Assembly: GCF_004458765.1 (NCBI RefSeq)
Contig: NZ_SPJX01000652.1
Span: 1-64,000, forward strand
From: Microvirga pakistanensis
Lineage (GTDB): Bacteria > Pseudomonadota > Alphaproteobacteria > Rhizobiales > Beijerinckiaceae
Length of the DNA: 64,000 bases
Direction: 5' to 3'
The notes below the pieces were generated by a model, which did no database searches, was not told where the DNA came from, and worked only from the letters and a program-made list of their open reading frames with translations. Shown here one piece after another: positions 1-8,069 of this stretch; the stretch's first letter is position 1; the number at the start of each line of letters is the position of its first letter. Made by a program: the position numbers and the translations under genes.

Positions 1-211
1 GCAGGGTATCGCCGCCGATGACGCTCTGCTGCACCTGAGCCGCCCGCCAGAGGTCCTCGCGCACGAAGCGCATCTCCTCGCCGCCCTTGGCCGCCACGAT
101 CGCGCCCACGGCGGGAGCCTGCCGGGGAACCGGTGCCTGGGCATGCGCCTCACCCAGGCACAGCACGAGTGTGCTTGCCGCGGCAAGAAGCGGAAACGGA
201 CGAGCAGCCAT
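1..211 (-). CDS. FecR-like exported protein, N-terminal fragment
   Basis: Only the first 70 codons lie in the window; the gene runs off the left edge. The start (complement of 209-211) opens a clear Sec signal peptide: an AARP n-region, a Leu/Ala-rich core and an AHA|QAP cleavage site near residue 24. The mature part contains GAIVAAKGGEEMRF and ends in IGGDTL, which resembles the opening of FecR-type periplasmic ligand-sensing domains, where a GD-x-L-x-T turn is typical. The export call is firm. The FecR assignment is an inference from about 45 mature residues, and another periplasmic beta-rich protein is possible. Confidence 0.5.
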   Translation of the reverse strand, partial: MAARPFPLLAAASTLVLCLGEAHAQAPVPRQAPAVGAIVAAKGGEEMRFVREDLWRAAQVQQSVIGGDTL

Positions 212-345
212 GATGTCTTCTGTGATAACGTGTTCTGATCCTGCAAGCACGAGCTTAGCAGTTATGCGGCAGGATCAAAGCCGAATCAGACATCCTGTGG
301 TGTGCTCAACGGCACACGACGCATTCCCTTTGGGAGAGCCTTGCC

Positions 346-738
346 TCAGGACGCAACCGTGCGCCGGGCCATGATCAGCTTCTGCTTCAGGTCGTTCTGA
401 GCGAAAGGCTTCTGCAGGACGGGACGGTCGCGGAAGGAGTCACGGATTCCCGCGCTGCCGTAACCCGTGGAGAACACGAAAGGAATCGCGCGCTGGGCCA
501 GGGCCTCGGCGACCGGATAGATCGGCTCGCCCGCGACATTCACGTCGAGAATGGCCAAGTCCACCTGCTCCCGGGCCACGGCGTCCAAGGCGGCGGACAA
601 GCGCGCGGCCGGACCGATCACTTCGCAGCCGAAGTCGAGCAGCATGTCTTCCAGCAGCAAGGAGATCGCCGCCTCGTCTTCCACCACGAGGATGCGCAGG
701 CCGTTCAAATCTCCGTCGCTCGTCACGCTATCGGTCAC
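346..738 (-). CDS. single-domain response regulator
   Basis: A 130-residue stand-alone CheY-like receiver with no output domain. ILVVEDEAA carries the acidic Mg-binding residues near 20, LAILDVNV carries the phospho-acceptor Asp near 65, FVFSTGYG carries the conserved Thr, and LQKPF carries the conserved Lys with its cis-Pro. It therefore looks competent for phosphorylation. Such short receivers in Hyphomicrobiales commonly act as phosphate sinks or relay partners of HWE/HisKA_2 kinases. No kinase is adjacent, but three kinases are encoded 8-14 kb away on the other strand, and a link to them is only a possibility. It is monocistronic, with about 260 bp upstream free of genes. Confidence 0.85.
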   Translation of the reverse strand: MTDSVTSDGDLNGLRILVVEDEAAISLLLEDMLLDFGCEVIGPAARLSAALDAVAREQVDLAILDVNVAGEPIYPVAEALAQRAIPFVFSTGYGSAGIRDSFRDRPVLQKPFAQNDLKQKLIMARRTVAS

Positions 739-1039
739 GTTTTTACTTTCTTTCAGGCCAGACTCTGCATCATCGGCATTCGCTGCACCGGATCGGATCC
801 GCGTGCTGGCGATGTCCGTCCCGGGAATCAGAGGGTTCTATCATTCTTGCACAGGGTGCAAAAGCCGACGGCAACCCTTCAAAGCCCCGAGCTTTACAAC
901 TTTGTTGATCTTAGAGCAGCCTCCACGAATTGCCTAGGTCCCGAACAGCTTGAGTTTGTTGGATAAAGTGGTGGTGGGGTGCGGCCTTATCGCGGCTTCC
1001 GTGCGACTCTTCGCCTTAGCTCTGATCGGAGCCTTCCCC

Positions 1040-1256
1040 ATGCGCCGGGCGTGGCGCAGGACCGGTCCCGCGTGGTGGTCGCCTCCAAGGCCGATACCGA
1101 GGCGCGCCGCACCCGGTCTTCCGGTCCCTGACGACGGCGAAGCTCCAGGCGCTCAATGCCGAGATCGTCCTCAGGGACAAGCCGGCACGGGATGTCGCCG
1201 CACGTTGTCTCGACGAGCTGAGGGGAGCCAAGGCAGGGTCGCGAACCTCGCCTTGA
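1040..1256 (+). pseudogene. remnant of an OpuBC/YehZ-type osmolyte-binding protein
   Basis: Two short stretches match the two ends of a quaternary-amine ABC binding protein. One frame gives AQDRSRVVVASKADTE, resembling the mature N-terminus DVVVSSKIDTEG of the intact gene at 4209. A different frame just downstream gives SLTTAKLQALNAEIVLRDK and KPARDVAARCLDELRG, resembling the C-terminus LTTLQGLNARVQVGG of the same gene, and ends at a TGA at 1254-1256. About 230 residues are missing between them and the frame changes at the junction, so this is a large internal deletion plus frameshift. No convincing start is left. The flanking bases 739-1040 and 1257-1386 hold nothing recognisable. Confidence 0.6.
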
Positions 1257-1386
1257 GCCTTGCCTTGGGCCTTGCCCACACCCTGCCTATTCCTCGATAA
1301 TCGCCTCATGTTCAGCCCATCCGTAGCCGTTCCGATCCTTCGTCCTTCATCGCAGCCCCCAACGCGCATGCCGTCGGAGCGGCGCC

Positions 1387-2130
1387 ATGGCTAGGCGGGG
1401 GAAGGCGCCCATCCTCATTGTCCTGCACCAGGAGCATTCGACCCCCGGGCGAGTCGGGCGCCTGCTGGCCGAGCGCGGACACCGGCTCGATATCCGGCGG
1501 CCTCGTTTTGGGGACCCGCTCCCCGAGACCCTCGCCGAGCACGCAGGCGCGGTGATCTTCGGCGGCCCGATGAGCGCGAACGATCCGGACGATTTCATCA
1601 GGGCGGAGATCGACTGGATCGGGGTTCCGCTGAAGGAGAACAGGCCCTTCCTGGGCCTCTGCCTCGGCGCCCAGATGCTCGCCAAGCACATGGGCGCCGG
1701 CGTGTGGCAGCATCCGGAAGGGCGCGCGGAGATCGGCTATTACCCCCTCGTGCCGACCGAAGCCGGAGAGCGCCTGAGCGAAATCTGGGGCGTGCCCTGG
1801 CCGAGCCATGTCTACCATTGGCACCGGGAGGGGTTCGATTGCCCCGTGGGAGCCGAGACGCTCGCCACGGGCGACGATTTTCCGACCCAGGCCATTCAGG
1901 CCGGCGACAGGGCCTTCGGTCTCCAGTTCCATCCGGAGGTCACGCACGCCATGATCTGCCGCTGGACCGTCATCGCCGAGGAGCGCCTGTCCACGCCCGG
2001 CGCGCAGGACCGCGTCCGCCAGCTCGACGGACGCTTCCAGTACGATCCGCATGTTTCGCGCTGGATCGACCGGTTCCTCGATCACTGGCTCGACGAACCG
2101 TTCCCGGCGAAAGCAACGACCGGAGCCTAG
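1387..2130 (+). CDS. class I glutamine amidotransferase
   Basis: A 247-residue class I glutamine amidotransferase (GMP-synthase-like, stand-alone GATase1). The nucleophile Cys92 sits in GLCLGAQ, and the His182/Glu184 pair sits in QFHPEVT, completing the triad that hydrolyses glutamine to ammonia. FGGPMSAND forms the oxyanion-strand region. No synthetase domain is fused and no acceptor enzyme is adjacent, so the amidated substrate is unknown. Stand-alone members with this architecture include gamma-glutamyl-polyamine or other small-molecule hydrolases. It is a single gene, convergent with the regulator ending at 2167. The cytoplasmic location is inferred from the lack of a signal peptide. Confidence 0.85.
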   Translation: MARRGKAPILIVLHQEHSTPGRVGRLLAERGHRLDIRRPRFGDPLPETLAEHAGAVIFGGPMSANDPDDFIRAEIDWIGVPLKENRPFLGLCLGAQMLAKHMGAGVWQHPEGRAEIGYYPLVPTEAGERLSEIWGVPWPSHVYHWHREGFDCPVGAETLATGDDFPTQAIQAGDRAFGLQFHPEVTHAMICRWTVIAEERLSTPGAQDRVRQLDGRFQYDPHVSRWIDRFLDHWLDEPFPAKATTGA

Positions 2131-2166
2131 ACCATGGGACGCGGCCCTCCGGGTCCGCACGGTGCT

Positions 2167-3600
2167 TCAAGTTGCGTCGAACTCGAAGGGCGAGATGCCG
2201 CGCCTCATCTCGTCCACGATGAGGGCGTGCATCATGGGCGGGGCGGCGCGCTGCGGGCAGGCGACGCGTTCGCACAGGCGGCAATTGATGCCGATGGGCG
2301 TCGCGTCGGCGGCCGCGAGGTCGAGGCCGCGCGCATAAACCAGACGATGGGCGTATTTCAGCTCGCAGCCGAGGCCCACCACGAATTGCGGATCGGGCAT
2401 GCCCCAGGGATTCGACGCGCGTTTGACCGCCCGGGCCATGGAAAACCAGCGGGAGCCGTCGGGCAGTTCGACGATCTGGGTCGCCACCTGTCCCGGCGTC
2501 TTGAAGGTGGAATGGAGATTCCAGAGCGGGCAGGTGCCGCCGAATTGCGAGAAGGGGAAGCGACCCGACGAGAAACGCTTGGAGACGTTGCCCGCCGCAT
2601 CCACGCGCACGAGGAAGAAGGGAATGCCGCGTGCGCCCGGGCGGGCCAGCGTGGTGAGGCGGTGCGCCACCTGCTCGAAACTGGCGCCGAAGCGGGCCGC
2701 CAGCACCTCCACGTCGTATCCGAGGGCCTCCGCCGCGGCATGGAACTTGCCGTAGGGCATCATGAGCGCGCCGGCGAAATAATTGCCGAAGGAGACGCGC
2801 AGCAGGCGCCGCGCCGGACCATCCACGGGTTCGAGCTTGGCCGCCAGCGCATCGATGGTGGAGCGCATCTCGGCGAAGGCGAGCTGGTAGGCGGCCTGGA
2901 AGGTGCGGCCCGACGGATCCACGAGCTCGGAGATCAGGAGCTGGCGGCGGTGATGATCGTAGCGCCTCAAGTTGTCCGACATCACGTCGATGGGCATGAC
3001 GCGCACGCGGATGCCGTGCTTGGAGCGCAGGCGCTCGGCGATGGCGAAGAACGGCTCGTGCCCCGACACCGCAAGGTCGGAGGCCAGCGTTTCGGCCGCA
3101 TCGTCCAGGTCCGGAAAATGATTCTTGGCGTCGTGGATCAGCTCCCGGACCCGGTCCACCGGGTTGATCTGCGGCGCATCCTCGGCGCGGTCCCGGTCGT
3201 TGAGGCTCGGCGTGAACGTCTCGCGCGCGCCGCGCATGGCCTGATAGGCGCGATAGAGGCGGTTCACGGCATCCACGAGGGAGGGGGCGTTCTCGATGGT
3301 CTCGCGCAGCTCGATGCGCGAGACGGGCGCGCCGCGAAAGAGCGGGTCCGCGAAGATCTCCTCCAGTTCCGATGCCGTGCGCTCATGGTCGTCGTTGGCG
3401 AATTCGCGCGGGTCCAGGGAATAGGCATGGGCGAGCCGGATCAGCACCTGCGCGGTGATGGGCCGCTGGTTGCGCTCCATGAGGTTCAGATAGCTCGGCG
3501 AGAGCCCGAGCTCCTCCGCCATGCGGGACTGGCTCAGATTGAGATCGCGGCGCAAGCGCTTGAGACGCGGACCGACGAAGAGTTTTCTGCTCTCATCCAT
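2167..3600 (-). CDS. ScfR/RamB-like regulator of acyl-CoA and glyoxylate metabolism
   Basis: A 477-residue regulator of the short-chain fatty acyl regulator family. Residues about 12-66 form an XRE helix-turn-helix with recognition region LSPSYLNLMERNQRP. The middle is an ImmA/IrrE-like segment without an obvious HExxH zinc motif. The C-terminal DUF2083 region carries a cysteine cluster NCRLCERVACPQR that could hold a metal or Fe-S cluster. Relatives such as RamB and PccR control isocitrate lyase, acetate or propionate genes in response to acyl-CoA. The isocitrate lyase gene lies 13 kb away, and its promoter shares TTTACAA-type boxes with this gene's own promoter. That suggests autoregulation and control of the glyoxylate shunt (inference). 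Confidence 0.85.
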   Translation of the reverse strand: MDESRKLFVGPRLKRLRRDLNLSQSRMAEELGLSPSYLNLMERNQRPITAQVLIRLAHAYSLDPREFANDDHERTASELEEIFADPLFRGAPVSRIELRETIENAPSLVDAVNRLYRAYQAMRGARETFTPSLNDRDRAEDAPQINPVDRVRELIHDAKNHFPDLDDAAETLASDLAVSGHEPFFAIAERLRSKHGIRVRVMPIDVMSDNLRRYDHHRRQLLISELVDPSGRTFQAAYQLAFAEMRSTIDALAAKLEPVDGPARRLLRVSFGNYFAGALMMPYGKFHAAAEALGYDVEVLAARFGASFEQVAHRLTTLARPGARGIPFFLVRVDAAGNVSKRFSSGRFPFSQFGGTCPLWNLHSTFKTPGQVATQIVELPDGSRWFSMARAVKRASNPWGMPDPQFVVGLGCELKYAHRLVYARGLDLAAADATPIGINCRLCERVACPQRAAPPMMHALIVDEMRRGISPFEFDAT

Positions 3601-3611
3601 TTGTGAATCTT

Positions 3612-3651
3612 TTTACAAGTTTACTAAGCCTGCTGTGTCAGAGATTTACAA
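3612..3651. promoter_or_regulatory. candidate ScfR-type operator boxes
   Basis: TTTACAA occurs at 3612-3618 and again at 3645-3651, directly in front of the regulator's start codon. The same heptamer (as TTGTAAA) recurs at 16642-16648 before isocitrate lyase, where a TGTAA-N5-TTACA palindrome also lies at 16418-16432. The 219-bp region 3601-3819 separates two divergent genes and is more AT-rich than its surroundings. The operator role is inferred from shared sequence and position only. Confidence 0.4.
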
Positions 3652-3819
3652 TGCCACCTTTCTTTCGAAATCCAGCATTGAAACAAAGACTTCTTCTGGA
3701 ATTATACCTGTCAGACGCCGTGCCGATACACAGAGTTTGTGGGTTGCTGAGGCGCTTTGTCAACGGATGTAAATCAAGATCATGGGCATCGAGCCCTTGA
3801 GGTCATACGGAGAACGGCC

Positions 3820-4029
3820 ATGCAAAAGACTCGTTTCTGGGTGGTTGGCGGTGAATACACCTCCTGCGAATGCGAACTCCTGATTCAGGGCACCGAGCGC
3901 GTCGTCGGCCCCTTCGAGAGCCGGACGGAAGCGGAGCGCACCTGGCGCACCCTGTCCGAGGACCATCGTCCGCAGGCTCAGGTGCGGTTCACCATCGCGC
4001 AGGAGCCCCCGGCGATTTTAAGCGCTTGA
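3820..4029 (+). CDS. DUF4170 protein
   Basis: A 69-residue protein of the DUF4170 family, recognised from the N-terminal signature MQKTRFWVVGGEYTS followed by a GTERVVGPF segment. The ATG at 3820 is chosen because the family begins right at this motif and AGAACGG lies just upstream; an in-frame start 63 bases upstream would add a non-conserved tail. The function of the family is unknown; it is widespread and usually single-copy in Hyphomicrobiales. It is cytoplasmic, with no membrane segment. A strong hairpin follows the stop codon and probably ends the transcript before the transporter operon. Confidence 0.8.
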   Translation: MQKTRFWVVGGEYTSCECELLIQGTERVVGPFESRTEAERTWRTLSEDHRPQAQVRFTIAQEPPAILSA

Positions 4030-4048
4030 TCTGAGGCCAATCTTTCTC

Positions 4049-4094
4049 GCGACGTCACCCGCCGCCGGCCGATGCCGGCGGCGGGTGACGTCGC
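4049..4094 (+). terminator. strong hairpin after DUF4170 gene
   Basis: A perfect 21-bp inverted repeat closes on a 4-base loop (CGAT). Arms are 4049-4069 and 4074-4094, very GC-rich, with CGTCACCCGCC in the left arm. It starts 19 bases after the stop of the DUF4170 gene and is followed by CGCGACACAAAGTTTTTATCG, which includes a five-T run. It is most simply a terminator that insulates the downstream operon. Confidence 0.75.
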
Positions 4095-4208
4095 CGCGAC
4101 ACAAAGTTTTTATCGTCAGGGCCGGGACACCGGAGCCCTCCCTCTGCTTTAATCACGAGCGTGACCTAGAAATAACGCTGGCGCGCGTGTTCACGCGGAG
4201 GGGGAAGC

Positions 4209-5123
4209 ATGAAGCCCATTCTGAAAACCTTTGTTGCCGCTCTGGCCTTGAGCCTGTCAGCCCTGACCCCGGCCGGGGCGGACGTGGTCGTCTCGTCGAA
4301 GATCGATACGGAAGGGTCGGTTCTCGGCAACATGATCCTGCTCGTCCTCGAGGCTAACGGGATCAAGACCCAGGATAGGATCCAGCTCGGTGCGACACCG
4401 GTGGTGCGCAAGGCGATCACAGCGGGCGAGATCGACATCTATCCCGAATATACCGGCAACGCGGGCTTCTTCTTCAACAAGGCCGACGATCCGCTCTGGA
4501 AGGATGCGGCCAAGGGCTACGAGACCGCCAAGAAGCTCGATTATGAGGCCAACAAGATCGTCTGGCTCGATCCCTCACCCGCCAACAACACCTGGGCCAT
4601 CGCCCTGCGCCGAGACGTGGTGCAGGCCGGCAAGCTCAAGACGCTTTCCGATTTCGGCAAGTGGGTTTCGGGCGGCGGTGAGGTGAAGCTCGCAGCCTCC
4701 GCCGAGTTCGTGAATTCGGATGCTGCTCTGCCGTCCTTCCAGAAGGTCTACGGCTTCAAGATGAAGCCCGAGCAGCTCATCGTGCTCTCGGGCGGCGACA
4801 CGGCGGCGACGATCAAGGCGGCGGCCGAGAGAACCAACGGCGCCAACGCCGCCATGGTCTACGGCACCGATGGCGGCATCGCCCCGTCGGGCCTCGTGGT
4901 GCTGGAGGACGACAAGGGGGTGCAGCCCGTCTATGCGCCGGCCCCCATCATTCGCGAAACGGTGCTCAAGGAGAATCCGAAGATCGCCGACATCCTCAAG
5001 CCCGTCTTCGCCTCCCTCGACCTCACCACCCTTCAGGGGCTGAATGCCCGGGTGCAGGTGGGCGGCGAGGCGGCGAAGGCTGTTGCGACGGACTACCTGA
5101 GGTCCAAGGGCTTCATCAAATAA
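4209..5123 (+). CDS. quaternary-amine ABC transporter, periplasmic binding protein (OpuBC/YehZ family)
   Basis: A 304-residue exported binding protein: signal peptide in residues 1-24 (LALSLSALTPAGA|DVV), then the OpuAC-type fold beginning VVVSSKIDTEGSVLG, with GEIDIYPEYTGNA, the hallmark of the choline/betaine-binding branch, near residue 77. Aromatic residues that cage quaternary ammonium groups are present (Tyr, Trp, Phe around 79-100), but the ligand cannot be read from sequence. GGAGGGGGAAGC upstream is the ribosome site. It is the first gene of the nine-gene operon; the permease follows after about 32 bases. A decayed copy of such a gene lies 3 kb upstream at 1040-1256. Confidence 0.88.
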   Translation: MKPILKTFVAALALSLSALTPAGADVVVSSKIDTEGSVLGNMILLVLEANGIKTQDRIQLGATPVVRKAITAGEIDIYPEYTGNAGFFFNKADDPLWKDAAKGYETAKKLDYEANKIVWLDPSPANNTWAIALRRDVVQAGKLKTLSDFGKWVSGGGEVKLAASAEFVNSDAALPSFQKVYGFKMKPEQLIVLSGGDTAATIKAAAERTNGANAAMVYGTDGGIAPSGLVVLEDDKGVQPVYAPAPIIRETVLKENPKIADILKPVFASLDLTTLQGLNARVQVGGEAAKAVATDYLRSKGFIK

Positions 5124-5155
5124 GCACCCGATCGTTTGCGCGAGCAGACGGCGGG

Positions 5156-6385
5156 GTGGCAAAGGAAGGACCAGGGTTCGACGTGAGTTCCGCGACATCC
5201 AGAACGAGCGCGTTGGGCGTGGTTCCGCCCCGCCCCGCGCTCTCCTTCGACCATTTGGGGATCGTGCTCGCCGTTCTCATCGGCGTCGCGCTCTTCGCCG
5301 CCCCGTTCGCCACCTATCGCGCCACCCGCATCGCGTCCGGCGAGGCGCGTCTCCTGATCGAGGCGCTGCCGGTCGCCATGGCGTCCGCTCTGGTTCTCGT
5401 GGCCCTGGGCCTCGCGGCCGGGGCCGTCCTCGTGCGGGATCCTCTCGGCCGCCTGGGCTCCGCCGTCATCGGTCTCGCGGTCCTTCTCCCGTCCCTCGGC
5501 CTGTCGGCGGGGTTCCTGACGCCGGCCGACAACAGTTTCGCCCGCGTGTCGCCGTCGGCCGGATTCTGGCTCTTGAGCCTCTCGTTCTCGTTGCTCGCCG
5601 TCGATGCGCTGGCTCGGATGCGCCTCGGTCCCTTCGGTCGGCTGGTGGCCTTGGCCGTGGGCGTGAGCGCCCTGGCGCTCCTGCTGTTCTCCGGCATCTG
5701 GGACGATCTCTCGATCATCAAGGAATATCGCACCCGCGCGGACAGCTTCTGGCGGGAGGCGCGCCAGCACCTGATGCTCGCCGTGGGCTCCATGGCGCTC
5801 GCGTGTCTCATCGGCGTTCCCCTGGGCATCGCCAGCCATCGGCTGAGAACGCTTCGGACGGCCGTGCTGCAGGGCTTGGGCATCGTACAGACGATCCCGA
5901 GCATCGCCCTGTTCGGTCTTCTCATAGCGCCGCTCGGCGCCCTCGCGGCCAGCGTGCCGCTCGCCGCGGCCTTAGGCATCAGGGGGATCGGGGCTGCGCC
6001 CGCGTTCATCGCATTGCTTCTCTATGCGCTGCTTCCCATCGTGGCCAACACGATCGCCGGGTTGAACCAGGTGCCCGCGGTTGTCGCCGACGCGGCGCGT
6101 GGCATGGGGATGAGCCCATGGCAGCGGCTCGTGCAGGTGGAGCTTCCGCTCGCCCTTCCGGTGATCCTGGCGGGTATCCGCATCGTGCTCGTGCAGAATC
6201 TCGGCCTCGCCACGGTGGCGGCGCTGATCGGCGGCGGAGGCTTCGGCACGTTCGTCTTCCAGGGCATCGGACAGACGGCCATCGACCTCGTGCTGCTGGG
6301 CGCGATCCCGACCGTCGTCCTGTCCTTCGTCGCGTCCATCATTCTCGACGCGCTTGTCGACTTTTCCAAAGGGGCGCTTGCATGA
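5156..6385 (+). CDS. quaternary-amine ABC transporter permease (YehY/OpuBB-like)
   Basis: A 409-residue integral membrane permease. The N-terminal half (to about 200) has extra membrane segments (LGIVLAVLIGVALFAAPF, then several Leu/Val-rich helices). The C-terminal half is the canonical BPD_transp_1 domain with the coupling-helix EAA-like loop ADAARGMGMSPWQRLVQVELP near 305-325. Such N-terminally extended permeases are typical of the Yeh/OpuB subgroup. The start is a GTG at 5156; an alternative GTG at 5183, better spaced from AAGGAAGGACC, would remove nine residues. Its TGA overlaps the ATG of the ATPase gene, implying translational coupling. Confidence 0.88.
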   Translation: MAKEGPGFDVSSATSRTSALGVVPPRPALSFDHLGIVLAVLIGVALFAAPFATYRATRIASGEARLLIEALPVAMASALVLVALGLAAGAVLVRDPLGRLGSAVIGLAVLLPSLGLSAGFLTPADNSFARVSPSAGFWLLSLSFSLLAVDALARMRLGPFGRLVALAVGVSALALLLFSGIWDDLSIIKEYRTRADSFWREARQHLMLAVGSMALACLIGVPLGIASHRLRTLRTAVLQGLGIVQTIPSIALFGLLIAPLGALAASVPLAAALGIRGIGAAPAFIALLLYALLPIVANTIAGLNQVPAVVADAARGMGMSPWQRLVQVELPLALPVILAGIRIVLVQNLGLATVAALIGGGGFGTFVFQGIGQTAIDLVLLGAIPTVVLSFVASIILDALVDFSKGALA

Positions 6386-7320
6386 TCACAATCGATCATC
6401 TCACCAAGCGCTACGGAAGCACCCTCGTGGTCGACGACATCTCCTTCGAGGTCGAGGAGGGCACGCTTACGGTCGTCGTGGGAACGTCGGGCGCCGGCAA
6501 GTCGACCTTGCTTCGCATGATCAATCGCCTCGTGGAGCCGACCGGCGGACGCGTGCTCATCGACGGGGAGGATACGCGCACGATTCCGGAGGATGCGCTG
6601 AGGCACCGCATCGGCTATGTCATCCAGGGCTACGGCCTGTTCCCGCATCGCAATGTGGCGGACAATATCGCCACCGTGCCGCGTCTGCTCCGATGGGATC
6701 GCAAGAGGATCGCGCAGCGCGTGGAAGAGCTGCTCGATCTGTTCCAGCTCGACCCGGCGGAATTCGCTCATAAGTTCCCTCATGAACTGTCGGGCGGCCA
6801 GCAGCAGCGCGTCGGCGTGGCGCGAGCGCTGGCGGCGCGGCCTGCGCTCCTTCTGATGGACGAGCCCTTCGGTGCGCTCGACGCCGTGATCCGCTCCAAG
6901 GCGCAGGACGATCTCCTGGCCATCCAGCGCCGGCTGGGGACGACCATCGTCCTCGTCACCCATGACATGAACGAGGCGTTCCATCTCGGCGACCGCATCG
7001 CCGTCATGGATCAGGCCCGCCTCCTGCAATATGCGGCGCCGGCCGAACTCCTGATGCATCCGGCCGATGATTTCGTAGAGCGTCTCGTGGGAACGGCGGA
7101 GCGGCCTTTCCGTCTGCTGTCCCTCACCAAGGTCCAGGAGGTTCTCGAGGCCGGCCGCGCCGAGGGCGAGCCGATCACGGCGTCCGAGAGCCTGCACGAG
7201 GCGCTCTCGCGGCTCCTCTGGACAGGGCGCGCAGCCCTTCCGGTCGCCGATGCCGCCGGTGCGATCATCGGGCAAGTGAGCGTCGGGAGCATCCTTCGGC
7301 ACGGGCGCCCGCTCCCATGA
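6382..7320 (+). CDS. quaternary-amine ABC transporter ATPase (OpuBA-like)
   Basis: A 312-residue ABC ATPase that energises uptake through the flanking permeases. Walker A GTSGAGKST is at residues 34-42, the Q-loop lies in HRIGYVIQGYGLFPH, the signature LSGGQQQR starts at 136, Walker B LLLMDEP is at 156-162 and the switch His is in LVTHDMNEA. A C-terminal extension from about 250 resembles a single CBS-type module; in OpuA-type transporters CBS domains sense ionic strength, so osmotic gating is plausible. Start ATG 6382 overlaps the upstream stop, and its own TGA overlaps the next ATG. Confidence 0.92.
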   Translation: MITIDHLTKRYGSTLVVDDISFEVEEGTLTVVVGTSGAGKSTLLRMINRLVEPTGGRVLIDGEDTRTIPEDALRHRIGYVIQGYGLFPHRNVADNIATVPRLLRWDRKRIAQRVEELLDLFQLDPAEFAHKFPHELSGGQQQRVGVARALAARPALLLMDEPFGALDAVIRSKAQDDLLAIQRRLGTTIVLVTHDMNEAFHLGDRIAVMDQARLLQYAAPAELLMHPADDFVERLVGTAERPFRLLSLTKVQEVLEAGRAEGEPITASESLHEALSRLLWTGRAALPVADAAGAIIGQVSVGSILRHGRPLP

Positions 7321-8069
7321 GACCGTCCTCCTTGGTCCGGCTGAGCGCATTGCTCCTGCTCGTGATCTTCGTCACGATGCCGGAAGCCTTCGCATTCCTG
7401 TTCGAGCCGTTGATCACGCCCGGAGCCCCGGCCATCTACAACCAGGGCAGCCTGTTCGCCCTGACGATGCAACATCTGCGCACGGTGTGCCTGGCAACCC
7501 TCGCGAGCACGCTTCTGGCCGTCGCGCTCGGCATCTTCGTCACGCGTCCCTCGGGGGCCGAGTTCCTGCCGCTGTCGCGCAGCCTCGTGAATATCGGTCA
7601 GACCTTTCCGCCGATCGCGGTTCTCGCCATCGCCGTGCCGCTCGTGGGATTCGGAGAGAAGCCCACCTTCGTCGCGCTGTTTCTCTATGGCCTGCTGCCC
7701 ATCTTCGAGAACACGCTGACGGGGCTGACCCAGGTTCCCCCGACGGCCCTGGAGGCGGCGCGCGGCATGGGGATGAACGCATGGCAGCGCCTCGTGCAGG
7801 TGGAGCTTCCGCTCGCTCTTCCGATGATCCTGGCCGGCATCCGCCTGTCGGTCATCATCAGTTTGGGCACGGCGACCATCGGCTCGACGGTGGCCGCCAA
7901 AGGCCTGGGCGAGGTGATCATCGCGGGCTTGCAGTCGAACAATATCGCTTTCGTCCTGCAGGGCGGTTTGGTGGTTGCCCTCCTGGCGGTTCTGGTCCAC
8001 GACGGACTGGGACTGCTCGAGCGGATCGCCGCGAGAAAGCTGGGCCGCTCCCTGGATGAGACGCCATGA
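7317..8069 (+). CDS. quaternary-amine ABC transporter permease, second (OpuBD/YehW-like)
   Basis: A 250-residue BPD_transp_1 permease with about six membrane segments. The coupling loop EAARGMGMNAWQRLVQVELP near 145-165 is almost the same as in the first permease, showing the two are paralogous partners. An N-terminal segment (LLLVIFVTMPEAFAFLF) precedes the core. It overlaps the ATPase gene by four bases (ATGA at 7317-7320) and the heme oxygenase gene by four bases (ATGA at 8066-8069). The second overlap is the point where transporter and light-sensing modules are joined. Confidence 0.88.
   Translation: MRPSSLVRLSALLLLVIFVTMPEAFAFLFEPLITPGAPAIYNQGSLFALTMQHLRTVCLATLASTLLAVALGIFVTRPSGAEFLPLSRSLVNIGQTFPPIAVLAIAVPLVGFGEKPTFVALFLYGLLPIFENTLTGLTQVPPTALEAARGMGMNAWQRLVQVELPLALPMILAGIRLSVIISLGTATIGSTVAAKGLGEVIIAGLQSNNIAFVLQGGLVVALLAVLVHDGLGLLERIAARKLGRSLDETP

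Noticed and set aside
950-1300. A 116-codon plus-strand frame covering the importer remnant
   Set aside because: Its frame differs from the two protein-like stretches, and its own text is Pro/Arg-rich and not coding-like.
2134-3606. A 490-codon plus-strand frame
   Set aside because: It is antisense to the ScfR-like regulator, with typical GC-skewed shadow composition.
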